Shown here piece after piece: positions 24,072 through 32,964 of a stretch of 34,330 nucleotides of DNA. This DNA comes from a virus. The stretch is taken from positions 1 to 34,330 of IMG/VR virus record IMGVR_UViG_3300021091_005922; one strand, given 5' to 3'. A program made the translations under genes and the position numbers. Below the pieces are notes generated by a model. The model was not told the origin of the DNA and did not search any database. It saw only the letters and a list, made by a program, of their open reading frames with translations. The stretch's first letter is position 1; the number at the start of each line of letters is the position of its first letter.

Positions 24072-25744
24072 GTCTTCCTTTTTTCAACAATAACTCTATA
24101 ATCGTAAAAATACAAATAATCAATGTTTGTTTTCAAGAAACAGTTGATTGCATGTTCAGGGGTTTCGCATATTGGTTCTCTATCATTAAAGCTTGTGTTC
24201 AGCACCATCGGAACGCCTGAATATTCATTCCATTTTTTGATGAAATTGTAATACCATTTGTTCAAATCTTCAGTAACTGTTTGCAATCTACCAGAACCAT
24301 CAACATGAACGACGCCAGGAACTCTTGACTCCGATCCTTTTTTGAATTGAATGATCTTGTCCATATAAGGACTTTCAACGTCTTTTTCGAACCATTCAGA
24401 GGTGTGCTCTCTTAAAATAGATGGAGCAAAGGGGCGGAACCATGCTCGATGCTTGACTTTTTCATTAATGATATTCTTTATGTTGTGGCTCCTCGGATCT
24501 GCCAAAATGCTTCTGCATCCTAAAGCCCTACGGCCTGACTCTGACCCTCCGCCAAATACAGCTATGATCTTTTCATCACCTAAAAGATGCATCACTTCAT
24601 CATCGCTGCTTTGTCTAGAAGATATCAAATCTGATTTTTTCTGAACATCTGATAGAACTGCTTCTTTAGAAAAGACTTGTCCCAAATATGGAGACAGAAT
24701 CTTGCTGTTACGAGGATTGTCAAGCATGTGATGCCAAACGTATTGACAAGCTCCTAATGTTAATCCTCCATCGTATGGTGTCGGAGTAACATAAATGTTA
24801 TCGATATATTTTGAAAACTTGTCGTACATTTTTCCGACTGCAACAGTGTTTAGAGCGACGCCTCCTGATAAACATAGATTTCTAGACTTGGATGATTTAA
24901 GATAGTGTTCCATCACTTCAAACAAGACTTTCTCTGTTGCTAACTGCAAACCGCCTGCAACGTCGAAAGAATCTTGTTCTGACAAATCTGAAATTTGTTT
25001 TAGCTTTCTGATGTTTTCTCTAGATGATTCTTTGTTTTTTTCAAAATCTATCAATAAAGGCATCAACATCGATGCGTAGTGGTTTGCTTTATTGCTGTTT
25101 GCAAATGATGCCATGGCCATCACTGTTCCTGCCTGAGAACCTCGTGGATATCCAGTGCTGAGACCAAAGATGTTACTAACGCATAAATCCCAACACATTC
25201 CTATGTTGAGGTTATGCTGGCCTGGTTTCATTTCAATTGGATTTATCTTCGTTCCTTTTCCTTCATAGACAAAAAATGACCCACAACGATTTGCATCATT
25301 CGGCGTCGGCTCATGACCTCCGCCGTCAATCGTAAAGATTATTGCATCATCGAGTGTGCTTGAGAAGAAAGCATTAGCTGCGTGACTCGTGTGATGAGAA
25401 ACAAATATGACCTTTCTTCCTCTCGCGGCGCACAGCGACTCAACTTTATTGATACAATTTCTAAAAGCATCATCAGAAACGCCTCCGGGACAGTGCCTGT
25501 CGGTGGGAGGATTTCCGTAAGATCCAAATCTGTGTTTTGACAGAGGAGGCTGACTGACAGTGACCCAATAGTCTATAGATTCTACAATGTCTTTATGGTC
25601 TTCAAAAACATACTCAAGTGTGTTGGACATCGTTTCTTTCATTCTGTTGTAACGTTCTATTTCTGCATGGATGAGAACTTCACCATTCTTCATGATGCAA
25701 TAGGACGCGTCGTGCGATGGCCACCAAGAGCAAACTAAAGTCAT
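24068..25744 (-). CDS. NodU/CmcH-type O-carbamoyltransferase (copy 1)
   Basis: 558 residues with both domains of the family. The N-terminal Kae1-like part has HDASYC at 11-16, the metal-binding HHTSHAANAFFSS with H117 and H121, and FTIDGGG with D140; then GTVMAMASF and LCLSGGVALNTVAVGKM. The C-terminal YrdC-like part contains ESGRRALGCRSILADPR and WFRPFAPSIL. These enzymes make carbamoyl-AMP from carbamoyl phosphate and ATP and pass the carbamoyl group to a hydroxyl, usually on a sugar or antibiotic. It is clearly paralogous to the 544-residue copy at 29932-31566. It sits between the epimerase and a row of glycosyltransferases, suggesting a carbamoylated glycan. An AGGT Shine-Dalgarno-like sequence lies 8 bases before the ATG. 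Confidence 0.92.
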   Translation of the reverse strand: MTLVCSWWPSHDASYCIMKNGEVLIHAEIERYNRMKETMSNTLEYVFEDHKDIVESIDYWVTVSQPPLSKHRFGSYGNPPTDRHCPGGVSDDAFRNCINKVESLCAARGRKVIFVSHHTSHAANAFFSSTLDDAIIFTIDGGGHEPTPNDANRCGSFFVYEGKGTKINPIEMKPGQHNLNIGMCWDLCVSNIFGLSTGYPRGSQAGTVMAMASFANSNKANHYASMLMPLLIDFEKNKESSRENIRKLKQISDLSEQDSFDVAGGLQLATEKVLFEVMEHYLKSSKSRNLCLSGGVALNTVAVGKMYDKFSKYIDNIYVTPTPYDGGLTLGACQYVWHHMLDNPRNSKILSPYLGQVFSKEAVLSDVQKKSDLISSRQSSDDEVMHLLGDEKIIAVFGGGSESGRRALGCRSILADPRSHNIKNIINEKVKHRAWFRPFAPSILREHTSEWFEKDVESPYMDKIIQFKKGSESRVPGVVHVDGSGRLQTVTEDLNKWYYNFIKKWNEYSGVPMVLNTSFNDREPICETPEHAINCFLKTNIDYLYFYDYRVIVEKRKT

Positions 25745-25750
25745 ATGATT

Positions 25751-26515
25751 TTACCTAGTTCCACGAATACCAATGTCAATTCTATACTCATGAAGTAGTT
25801 TGGTTAATCTATCTCCATGATGAGATAGATTCCATTTTCCTTTTCCTACAGCGGTACAGACATACGGCCAGATCTCTGGCTCCCAGTGGTATTTACCGGT
25901 CTTTTGCGAGCCAGCATAGTAATAGGATCCTTTGATTCCGAGTTTCCTCATTCCAGCATCCCACTCAGAAGATTCCAACCAGAGATCAGACTTAACATGA
26001 TCATACAACTTGATGAAGTCTTCTTTTTTCCACAAAGTTGATTGCATCATGAATGCAAAAGAGTCAGGATCTTGAACGTGAGCATCATAGATGTTATGAG
26101 ATAACTTAATGTCTTCAAACTCTTTCATTTTTAGTTCAGGACGATGAATAGCTCCTTCTAACATGACTTTCAAAAGCCTAACGAAGCTGTAATCAGACGA
26201 ATGAAGAAACTCTTTACATCTTAGTAATTCTGTATAGTTGACTGGATTGTCTAGAAAAAAATCTTCTTGTTGGTAAATGATGTAATTTTCTTCAACATTT
26301 TTTAGACAATCCATCCACTGCTTATAATAAGGATCTGCATCGTCATAGATGATCACTTGATGTTTTTCAACGGAAAAACTGGGGACTTCGTTCGTCAAGA
26401 CATAGCTCTTGATTTGTGAAGCACATTTTTCTATTTGCCTTAAGTGAATTTTCAAAACATCATGGCACTTTGAGTTTGTGTACGTTATTATGCAAACATC
26501 TCTTAAATCTTGCAT
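25751..26515 (-). CDS. Putative GT-A-like glycosyltransferase, unassigned family
   Basis: 254 residues. The first strand VCIITYTNSKCHD, the strand VIIYDDADPYYKQW near 54-67, and YIIYQQEDFFLDNP at 78-91 give a GT-A-like order, the last perhaps standing for the metal-binding acidic motif after a hydrophobic strand. The C-terminal half contains WLESSEWDAGMRKLGI, which could hold a catalytic acidic pair. No family is firmly recognised, so the assignment depends partly on its position among five consecutive transferase-like genes between the two carbamoyltransferases. It is soluble and lacks a signal peptide. Gaps to neighbours are 6 and 4 bases. Confidence 0.6.
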   Translation of the reverse strand: MQDLRDVCIITYTNSKCHDVLKIHLRQIEKCASQIKSYVLTNEVPSFSVEKHQVIIYDDADPYYKQWMDCLKNVEENYIIYQQEDFFLDNPVNYTELLRCKEFLHSSDYSFVRLLKVMLEGAIHRPELKMKEFEDIKLSHNIYDAHVQDPDSFAFMMQSTLWKKEDFIKLYDHVKSDLWLESSEWDAGMRKLGIKGSYYYAGSQKTGKYHWEPEIWPYVCTAVGKGKWNLSHHGDRLTKLLHEYRIDIGIRGTR

Positions 26516-26519
26516 GATT

Positions 26520-27332
26520 TTACTTTGCTTTCTTTAAGAACTCAGCTGCATCGATACAGCCTTGTTTCGTTTTTGCATAACAATGATGATCAAAATATTC
26601 TTCAGAAGTCACGACCGGGACATCATGTTTATGCAATACCCAACTATATCCTGTCTGTTCGCAACAGGCAAAAATCTTTGATTTGTAGCTGGGGTCTTCT
26701 GGGAAGTGTATGACGTTTGACACATCTACTCTTGACATTTGTAGTCCGACATCAAAAGATTCTTGGACACAATCAATGTACTCTTTTGAAAATCCCAACA
26801 CCCCTATGTTGTAACCGAAAAAATTGTCTGTTCCTACCGTTTGTTCGCAGACGTATCTTTCGCTCCAGTAATATCTTCCCTCTGAAACGTTTCTTTCTTT
26901 TTTCCACAAGATCGCTCCTCTGTGATCTTGCGTCAAATCGTCAATGTTCTTCTTGCAAGTTAGATCATTATCTAGCTTTAAGAAACCTTCATCGTTTTTC
27001 TTACATTCAATCGCATGCTCTAATGAATGCATCATAGCTGGATAAAAACAATACTCATGCTCTTTCCATTCTCTTAGTTTATCGGACCAATCGACTAAAT
27101 GTAAATTCTTGGTTGAGACATCATACTTTTCAATGTATGACATTAGACCATTCACATCATCAGTATTGACGATGTATTCTTTTTCTGGATTATGATGTAA
27201 GAAAGTTGAAATAGATGCGGCTGAGTAAGTTTGTATGTAATCCTTGCTACGATATCCAGTATGACTCCACACTCTACCACTAGACTTCATTCTATCAAAA
27301 TCATAAGAAAAAACTAAGCTTACAATTCTCAT
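26520..27332 (-). CDS. Putative glycosyltransferase with DND motif, unassigned family
   Basis: 270 residues. It starts MRIVSLVFSYDFDRM and has GFLKLDNDLTCKK at 116-128, a hydrophobic strand followed by D-N-D that fits a GT-A metal-binding motif. Other conserved-looking parts are ISTFLHHNPEKEYIVNTDD at 41-59 and HCYAKTKQ near the C-terminus. The number of aromatic residues and cysteines is high. A strong AAGGAG lies 5 bases before the ATG, and the start overlaps the upstream stop by ATGA. The enzyme class is inferred from the DND motif and its neighbours; the family and the sugar are unknown. Confidence 0.6.
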   Translation of the reverse strand: MRIVSLVFSYDFDRMKSSGRVWSHTGYRSKDYIQTYSAASISTFLHHNPEKEYIVNTDDVNGLMSYIEKYDVSTKNLHLVDWSDKLREWKEHEYCFYPAMMHSLEHAIECKKNDEGFLKLDNDLTCKKNIDDLTQDHRGAILWKKERNVSEGRYYWSERYVCEQTVGTDNFFGYNIGVLGFSKEYIDCVQESFDVGLQMSRVDVSNVIHFPEDPSYKSKIFACCEQTGYSWVLHKHDVPVVTSEEYFDHHCYAKTKQGCIDAAEFLKKAK

Positions 27333-28162
27333 TTTGTCTCCTTGATAAGATGAGAAAATTTTTCTCTATTATTCAGTGCATACTTCGGAAAAGACTCATC
27401 GAATGTAACATACACTTGTTTTGGTTTGTCGTGCCTTTCAAACAAATCGATTCCTGACTCTATCACCTTCTTAATTCTGCTTCTATCTTTCACAGCTTCA
27501 TTGTCAAACTCTGCATGAGAAAAGCTTTCTATCTTTAAGGCAATTGAGTCAGCTCCACCGATGTATGAGAAGTGCCACCCGGCATTGTCGATAATGTTTT
27601 TGTTGCTAGCCTTAGTATTTCTCATGTTTTGTGCACCGGGATACCTCTTATGAAGACAGGCAGTTGTTCCCCACCAGGGTTCCGCGATGCTTCCTTTCAT
27701 GCACAATCCATTAAGATAGTAGTAATACAGACCTTGTTTAAAGGATACGATTGCATTTTCATCTTTTGAAAGTATCTCTGAAGCTTTTATGACTGACTCT
27801 GGTCGAGGTATCTCATCAACGTCAGACAAGAGTATGACATCGTCATCAGAACAAGAAACTAGCCCTCTTCCTGCACAGTCACGTTGAAACCACTCTATAT
27901 CATGCCTGTTGTGAAATGTTCCCATTCTACCTGGTCGAGGAGGAATGTCAGGTGTATCATCAACTTTAATGTGGATGATCTTGTACAAAAAGTTACTAAA
28001 CTTGTCTTTTGATTCTTCAAAGTAGTACGGCTTTTTCTTACTCGAATGCGTCAACGAAGACTCTACCAACACAAACTTGTCAACGACATCGTTTAACTCG
28101 TTTAAGCGTATCTCAAGTAAGTCTAGTTCATTGAAAAACAAAAAGCAATCGTACACAGCCAT
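27329..28162 (-). CDS. GT17-like glycosyltransferase
   Basis: 277 residues. It opens with YDCFLFFNELDLLEIRLNEL, then VDKFVLVESSLTHSSKKKPY, the signature start of the GT17 group (beta-1,4-mannosyl-glycoprotein N-acetylglucosaminyltransferase-like, PF04724). The metal motif is in VILLSDVDEIPRPE, D114-V-D116. Bacterial and phage members of this group are seen in polysaccharide clusters; GlcNAc is the donor in the animal enzyme but need not be here. The start is preceded by AAGGAG at 6 bases and by the upstream TAA plus one base. It lies in the middle of the five transferase-like genes bracketed by the carbamoyltransferases. Confidence 0.85.
   Translation of the reverse strand: MAVYDCFLFFNELDLLEIRLNELNDVVDKFVLVESSLTHSSKKKPYYFEESKDKFSNFLYKIIHIKVDDTPDIPPRPGRMGTFHNRHDIEWFQRDCAGRGLVSCSDDDVILLSDVDEIPRPESVIKASEILSKDENAIVSFKQGLYYYYLNGLCMKGSIAEPWWGTTACLHKRYPGAQNMRNTKASNKNIIDNAGWHFSYIGGADSIALKIESFSHAEFDNEAVKDRSRIKKVIESGIDLFERHDKPKQVYVTFDESFPKYALNNREKFSHLIKETK
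27338..27343 (-). promoter_or_regulatory. Ribosome binding site AAGGAG
   Basis: AAGGAG on the minus strand, 5 bases before the ATG at 27332 and inside the end of the GT17-like gene. It is a near-perfect Shine-Dalgarno and supports that start. Confidence 0.8.
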
Positions 28163-28163
28163 G

Positions 28164-28982
28164 TTAAGCTCCTTTTATTTTTTTATACTCATCGTATAGT
28201 TCATCTACGGATATCAGTATGTTGCATTCTTTTTCAGGAGGTATCTCTAGTCCTCTTGCTGAACGAGACACGGGAGTTGTCTTTATCATACCCTTATCAA
28301 GAACTCCTGTCTTTATTGAGAAACTTTCAAATTGAGTTGTAGCCCATGCTTCAAATCCTTGTAATACCTTACTGCTTTGTCCTTGCGTTTCAAGAACTGT
28401 TTCAAAAAAGCTTGTTCTCCACACACACGGTCTTGAAGTGTAATGCCAATTGTTTTTATAGAAATAGTGATTTCCTACAGAAAAAGGACCTTCCCACACT
28501 AGGCTCTTTTTTGTCACGGAGTTATAATGCCTGATTGCATCGGGATTTGTCGATTTAGAAGTCACATCCGCGTCGTATTTTCTTTTGTCATTAAAGTCAT
28601 ATGCAGGTATTCTAACGCAAGATGTATCTTGATTTTTCTCTAAGAATTCAGTTACATCCTTTAGTGCAGGGTCATACACGATAAAGTCATCGTATAAGAT
28701 GCACATGTATTCTGCACCAATGTCTCTTGCATACCACATTGTGGTGTAGAACAATGCAACGTCAAAATGGTTCTTTTTATAATGAAAATGTTTTGAAAAC
28801 AGATTTGAAGATCTTAGAGATTCTTTTACTTCATCAATCGATGAGTTGTCTACCGATATTAGTTCAACGTCATCTGACTTTAAAAATTTCAATGATGTTA
28901 AACTATCATGAAAGTCTCCTAGTCTGCTGGGAGCGTTCTTCGGAGTCACGTACGTCAAATATCCGACGACCGTCTTTTTCAT
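28164..28982 (-). CDS. Putative GT2-like glycosyltransferase (GT-A fold)
   Basis: 272 residues. ELISVDNSSIDEVKESL at 40-56 is the nucleotide-binding strand and helix of GT-A transferases, and YMCILYDDFIVYD at 92-104 the acidic metal motif. The segment NHFDVALFYTTMWYARDIGAE between them is the usual spacing. The C-terminal half has an aromatic-rich acceptor region (HYFYKNNWHYTSRPCVWR). The start overlaps the upstream GT4 stop by ATGA. Donor and acceptor unknown; a role in elongating the carbamoylated glycan is inferred from the row of genes. Confidence 0.75.
   Translation of the reverse strand: MKKTVVGYLTYVTPKNAPSRLGDFHDSLTSLKFLKSDDVELISVDNSSIDEVKESLRSSNLFSKHFHYKKNHFDVALFYTTMWYARDIGAEYMCILYDDFIVYDPALKDVTEFLEKNQDTSCVRIPAYDFNDKRKYDADVTSKSTNPDAIRHYNSVTKKSLVWEGPFSVGNHYFYKNNWHYTSRPCVWRTSFFETVLETQGQSSKVLQGFEAWATTQFESFSIKTGVLDKGMIKTTPVSRSARGLEIPPEKECNILISVDELYDEYKKIKGA
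28169..28174 (-). promoter_or_regulatory. Ribosome binding site AAGGAG
   Basis: AAGGAG on the minus strand, 6 bases before the ATG at 28162, placed across the last codons of the upstream transferase gene. It supports the GT17-like start. Confidence 0.8.
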
Positions 28983-29932
28983 TTCTTTACCTGCAGCATT
29001 GATTCAACGACGTCTAGATAAGATCTTATAGCTCTTGTTGAAGACAAAAAATCATAATCAATTTTTGACACAAGATCATCATATCTAGAGACGACTTCAT
29101 CAATAGACTTCAATAGTTCATCGCTAGAAGAGAAAGAAACTCCATGAGATTTACAGCCCTCTACGATTCCACCACCTTCTTTGTGATAGACGACTGGTAG
29201 TCCAGATGATGCTCCTTCAATGTGATGCATACCGCAAGGCTCCCACCTAGAAGCAGTCACATATACGTCATGTTTTCTTAGTTCATCGCCCAAATCTTTA
29301 CCGTGAAGAGGTTTGATGATCTTGGTCGCAGCAGGAGAATATTCTTTTGCATATCTACCGATGTATGTGAATTGATACCTCTCTGGATTTTGACTGCACA
29401 ACATGTCGAGATGTTTGTAAGCATCAAATCCCTTCATCCAGTTGTCACTCCAATGATGCGTGACAATTTTGATTGGATATTGGATGGTTTTATTTTGAAG
29501 ATTTTTTTCAGGATAAAAGTGTGATGAATCGCAACCGTTGTAGATCACACTGCTGTTCTTGTTGAGCCCTTTTGAAATGAAATAGTCCCTCAGCCATCCA
29601 CTGATAAAGACTGTTTCATCTACAATTTGATTTGATGCCAACAACAGACCGTCAATTTCATTTGTGTTCTTTCTTGCATCACACTCATTGATCCTGTGCA
29701 GGATTTTTACCCCTGGATTCCTTTGCTTGTATGCAAAGATTTCATTGATTGAAATTCCAAGATCATCATATCGCGGATCAATCATGACGATCAAATCTAT
29801 GTCATTATGTGTCAAGTCATAGACAATGTGGTGTCCATGTTGAAGCAACGAATCATGGAACGATTTGACAAAATTGTTGCCACCGCCCCATGGACCGGTA
29901 ACAATCTTTCTGTTTATGAGAATCTTAGACAT
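28979..29932 (-). CDS. GT4-like glycosyltransferase
   Basis: 317 residues, GT-B fold. N-terminal MSKILINRKIVTGPWGGGNNFV has the Gly-rich loop; ILHRINECDARKN and SSVIYNGCDSSHFYPEK (about 127-143) mark the inter-domain region typical of family 4, and VTASRWEPCGMHHIEGASSG in the C-terminal half is the donor site with its E-x7-E pair. It is shorter than the other two GT4 proteins in the window, mainly in the N-terminal domain. The ATG shares one base with the TAA of the carbamoyltransferase upstream (TAATG), so the two are probably made together. Confidence 0.85.
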   Translation of the reverse strand: MSKILINRKIVTGPWGGGNNFVKSFHDSLLQHGHHIVYDLTHNDIDLIVMIDPRYDDLGISINEIFAYKQRNPGVKILHRINECDARKNTNEIDGLLLASNQIVDETVFISGWLRDYFISKGLNKNSSVIYNGCDSSHFYPEKNLQNKTIQYPIKIVTHHWSDNWMKGFDAYKHLDMLCSQNPERYQFTYIGRYAKEYSPAATKIIKPLHGKDLGDELRKHDVYVTASRWEPCGMHHIEGASSGLPVVYHKEGGGIVEGCKSHGVSFSSSDELLKSIDEVVSRYDDLVSKIDYDFLSSTRAIRSYLDVVESMLQVKK

Positions 29933-31566
29933 TATTGTTTTCTGCTCAAGATTTTAGAGTACTCTGGGAAGTACAAATAGTCTATCTTTGTTCCGAGGAA
30001 ACATTTAATGGAATGAGAGACGTCTTCACAGATGGGTTCTCTATCATTGAAACTTGTATTGAGGATGATCGGTACTCCTGACTTCTCTTTCCACTTTGTC
30101 AAGAAGTTATGATACCACTCGTTGTCTTCTTTTCTGACGGTTTGAAGCCGAGCTGTGCCATCTTCGTGAACGACTGCAGGAACGAGATGTTTTTTCTCTT
30201 CCTTAAACTTCAGAACAAATTGCATGTATGGACTCTCTTGATAATCAATGAACCATTCATGCGCATCTTCCTCAAGGATAGAAGGCGCGAACGGACGGAA
30301 CCACTTTCTATGTTTCACCTTCTCATTGATGATATCTTTCATATCATGGCGACGAGGGTCGGTAAGGATGCTTCTGTTTCCCAATGCGCGTCTTCCAGAT
30401 TCGCTTTGACCGTTAAATACTGCAACAATTTTTCCTTCATTTAGATGACTGATCATTTCATCTAAAGAGCAATCTTCAACTTGTACAGGAAAGTTTTTCA
30501 CGACTTTCTCAAAGTGATCTTGTGACCATACCTCACCGAGATATGGAGTGAAGTTGTGCTTCCATGTAATCCTTGGATTGTCTAATACCTCGTGCCAAAC
30601 GATCTGTGCAGCACCGATAGGAAGTCCTCCATCATACGGAACAGGCGGAATGTAGATGTTTTCAATCTCGCCTGGAAACCATGATCTAATCTTTCCCATT
30701 GCTACTGAGTTGAGAGCAACCCCACCTGAAATGCACAGGTTTTTTGATTTTACCGGGCTTGAATCGATAGCATACCTGATGATTTGCTTTAGAAGATCTT
30801 CAGTGGCAAGTTGAAGTCCTGCAGCAAGGTCAAATTTATCTTGCTCAGACTTTCTTGCAATCGCAGCCCAAGGTTCAAGATACGGATGAGGTGGATCTGC
30901 ATCGCTAGTTGCACCAGGAGGTTGATTGTGAGGCTTTACACTAGACGGTATGATATCAACCGTCAACATTTTTAAAAAATCTTTATGATACTTCTGAGCA
31001 TCACCAAATGCCGCCATGGCCATGACGGTTCCTTCTTCTCCACCGAGAGGCCATCCGTTTTGAAGTTTGAAGACGTATCTAGTTATTCTTGTCCAAACTC
31101 CACCGATGTTGACTTCATAAGGTTTAAATGACTTCAACTGCTTCATTGAGCGATCTTTTGCATACCAAATCGTGCATGCAGTCTCTCCACCATTTTCATC
31201 CTCAGATCCTCCACCATCGATGGTCAATACGATTGCTTCATCTAGGTTGCTTGAGTAGAATGCATTTGCTGCATGAGCCCTGTGATGAGAAAAGAAGTGA
31301 AATTTTCCGCCATTTTTCTTCGCTACTTCTTCTGCCGTCCTGTAAGATTCCTCATACTGTTTCGTCTTTTTCATCGGATGAACAGAAGCAAAATGCATAA
31401 CTTCATTGAAGTCTAGGCATGCTCTTTCTAGCATAAACTTGACTGCATCACCGGGAGGAGATTTTTCTCGATTGTACCGTTCGTATTCTGCGTGAATCGT
31501 CGGTTCACCGTCTTTTAAAATGCAAAAAGAACAATCATGCCCAGGCCAAATGCCAGCTACTTTCAT
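29932..31566 (-). CDS. NodU/CmcH-type O-carbamoyltransferase (copy 2)
   Basis: 544 residues and full length. Metal-binding HHRAHAANAFYSS has H94 and H98, LTIDGGG has D117; GTVMAMAAF, LCISGGVALNSVAMGKI, ESGRRALGNRSILTDPR and WFRPFAPSIL follow in the order of the family. It resembles copy 1 (24068-25744) along its whole length but many positions differ, so the copies are old paralogs or separate acquisitions, not a recent duplication. Different acceptors are plausible, for example two hydroxyls of one glycan. The start overlaps the HAD phosphatase stop by ATGA. Phage members of the family have been reported to carbamoylate hydroxymethylcytosine in DNA, so a DNA substrate remains a possibility. 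Confidence 0.92.
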   Translation of the reverse strand: MKVAGIWPGHDCSFCILKDGEPTIHAEYERYNREKSPPGDAVKFMLERACLDFNEVMHFASVHPMKKTKQYEESYRTAEEVAKKNGGKFHFFSHHRAHAANAFYSSNLDEAIVLTIDGGGSEDENGGETACTIWYAKDRSMKQLKSFKPYEVNIGGVWTRITRYVFKLQNGWPLGGEEGTVMAMAAFGDAQKYHKDFLKMLTVDIIPSSVKPHNQPPGATSDADPPHPYLEPWAAIARKSEQDKFDLAAGLQLATEDLLKQIIRYAIDSSPVKSKNLCISGGVALNSVAMGKIRSWFPGEIENIYIPPVPYDGGLPIGAAQIVWHEVLDNPRITWKHNFTPYLGEVWSQDHFEKVVKNFPVQVEDCSLDEMISHLNEGKIVAVFNGQSESGRRALGNRSILTDPRRHDMKDIINEKVKHRKWFRPFAPSILEEDAHEWFIDYQESPYMQFVLKFKEEKKHLVPAVVHEDGTARLQTVRKEDNEWYHNFLTKWKEKSGVPIILNTSFNDREPICEDVSHSIKCFLGTKIDYLYFPEYSKILSRKQ

Positions 31567-32186
31567 AATAAACTCTTATAAACTATGTTTAAAATATTGT
31601 GAAGATTATTGTATGTACAATGTCGAATATTTGATATTCCTGCAGCCATAGCTGCGTTTATTCCATCAACTGTATCCTCAAAAACAATTGAATTGTTAGG
31701 ATTAACATTCATTCGTTTTATTACTTCCTGATAAACGTCAGGAAATGGTTTCATTTTTTTATTTACCATTTCTGATGTTACGATTAAATCAAATAAACTT
31801 AAACAATTGTTACTTTCTAAAAATTCAATGATTGTTGCACTTGCAGCATCTGAAGCAATGCTAATTTTTTTATTTTTTAATTTGATTAATCTCAAAAGTT
31901 TAGGAACGTTTTGTTGAATCTTTAAAGTAGATATTTCTTTTATTGTTAAAGATTGTTTTAAATTCTCAATTTTAAAAATATCAGAGTTGTGTATCAACTG
32001 CAAATTGCAAAATTCGTTTAGTTTAACTATCGTTTTTTTATTTTTTACTTTTTCATATGTAACTTCAAAATCGTTATTCCATGAATAACCGCACGATTTT
32101 AATGCATTTATTAATGAAGTTTTATGAGCTAGTGATGAATCACATAACACTCCATCAAAATCAAATATAAATGCTTCAATCAACAT
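31563..32186 (-). CDS. HAD-family phosphatase (beta-phosphoglucomutase-like)
   Basis: 207 residues. Motif I is FDFDGVLCDSS with nucleophile D9 and acid/base D11; motif II is the Ser in ISIASDAAS; the Lys of motif III is in KKMKPFPDVYQEV; motif IV is IVFEDTVDGINAAMAAGI. The helical cap after motif I places it with the beta-phosphoglucomutase/phosphonatase type, not with GmhB. It overlaps the kinase gene by 11 bases and lies beside RfaE1/RfaE2-like genes, so it may take the place of GmhB in removing the 7-phosphate of heptose-1,7-bisphosphate. That role is inferred. Codon use is more AT-rich than in genes below 31.5 kb. Confidence 0.85.
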   Translation of the reverse strand: MLIEAFIFDFDGVLCDSSLAHKTSLINALKSCGYSWNNDFEVTYEKVKNKKTIVKLNEFCNLQLIHNSDIFKIENLKQSLTIKEISTLKIQQNVPKLLRLIKLKNKKISIASDAASATIIEFLESNNCLSLFDLIVTSEMVNKKMKPFPDVYQEVIKRMNVNPNNSIVFEDTVDGINAAMAAGISNIRHCTYNNLHNILNIVYKSLL

Positions 32187-32964
32187 CTTGTTGCCTTAAA
32201 ATAAAATTTCCAAAATGAGTTACTGAAATACTAGCACATTTATTTGCAAATATAATTGATTGGTCCAGCTCCTTCGTTTGAAGGTATTTATGCGTAAGTG
32301 AAGCTAAGAAGGTATCACCGGCCCCACAAACATCATAAAGTTTTGACTTTGCCGTAGGATAATGTTTATCTTTCCATTCTGCGCCATTTTCTCCTAACGT
32401 CACTATTAATTCAAATTTTTCTGGAAGAGATTGAACTTTTTGTTTTTCATATTTGTTAATTTTTATAATACAGTTAGAAAAGCAAGATAAATCTTGTTTT
32501 TTACTATCAACAAAAATTGGAATTGAACAATTAACAATTTGTACGATCTCTTTACAGGATTTAGGATTTAAAAATCCTTTATTGTAGTCAGATATAACTA
32601 ACGCATCGTACGTACTTTTTTGTAATGCTGATTTTACTTCGTCGATATTAATTTGCTTTACATCTGATGATTCTTCATCTACTCTTAAAAGATGAACAAA
32701 TCTTTTTTCTTCTACGTATCGATGTTTTATTATTTTTTCTTGTTGCGTAATTGTGTCAACAACCGACCCCAACCCTTCAAGATTTTTTGCAACGTTTAAA
32801 CACATCCCCGGTTTAGTTTCGGTTTTTGTTAATTTTAGAATTGGGATAGGTGCTTCTGGGCTGAGTCTTTCGCAAATTCCATAATGATAAACGTCTTGAC
32901 AACTATCACCTATCACCAAAATTCGAAACTGACTTTTTAATGATGTTTGTTGTAGAGTATCCAT
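32176..32964 (-). CDS. rfaE1: Heptose-7-phosphate kinase, RfaE1/HldE N-domain-like (PfkB family)
   Basis: 262 residues from the ATG at 32964. Family signature is FRILVIGDSCQDVYHYG, then RLSPEAPIPILKL, ALVISDYNKGFLNP, LIVTLGENGAEW and the anion-hole DVCGAGDTFLASL with the catalytic Asp. RfaE1 phosphorylates D-glycero-D-manno-heptose-7-phosphate at O1. It is a little shorter than the kinase half of E. coli HldE (about 318). A TTG at 32976 could add four residues, but the first strand lies just inside the chosen start. The gene begins 59 bases inside the RfaE2-like gene in a different frame, so the conserved VIGD motif overlaps the end of the adenylyltransferase. Confidence 0.88.
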   Translation of the reverse strand: MDTLQQTSLKSQFRILVIGDSCQDVYHYGICERLSPEAPIPILKLTKTETKPGMCLNVAKNLEGLGSVVDTITQQEKIIKHRYVEEKRFVHLLRVDEESSDVKQINIDEVKSALQKSTYDALVISDYNKGFLNPKSCKEIVQIVNCSIPIFVDSKKQDLSCFSNCIIKINKYEKQKVQSLPEKFELIVTLGENGAEWKDKHYPTAKSKLYDVCGAGDTFLASLTHKYLQTKELDQSIIFANKCASISVTHFGNFILRQQDVD

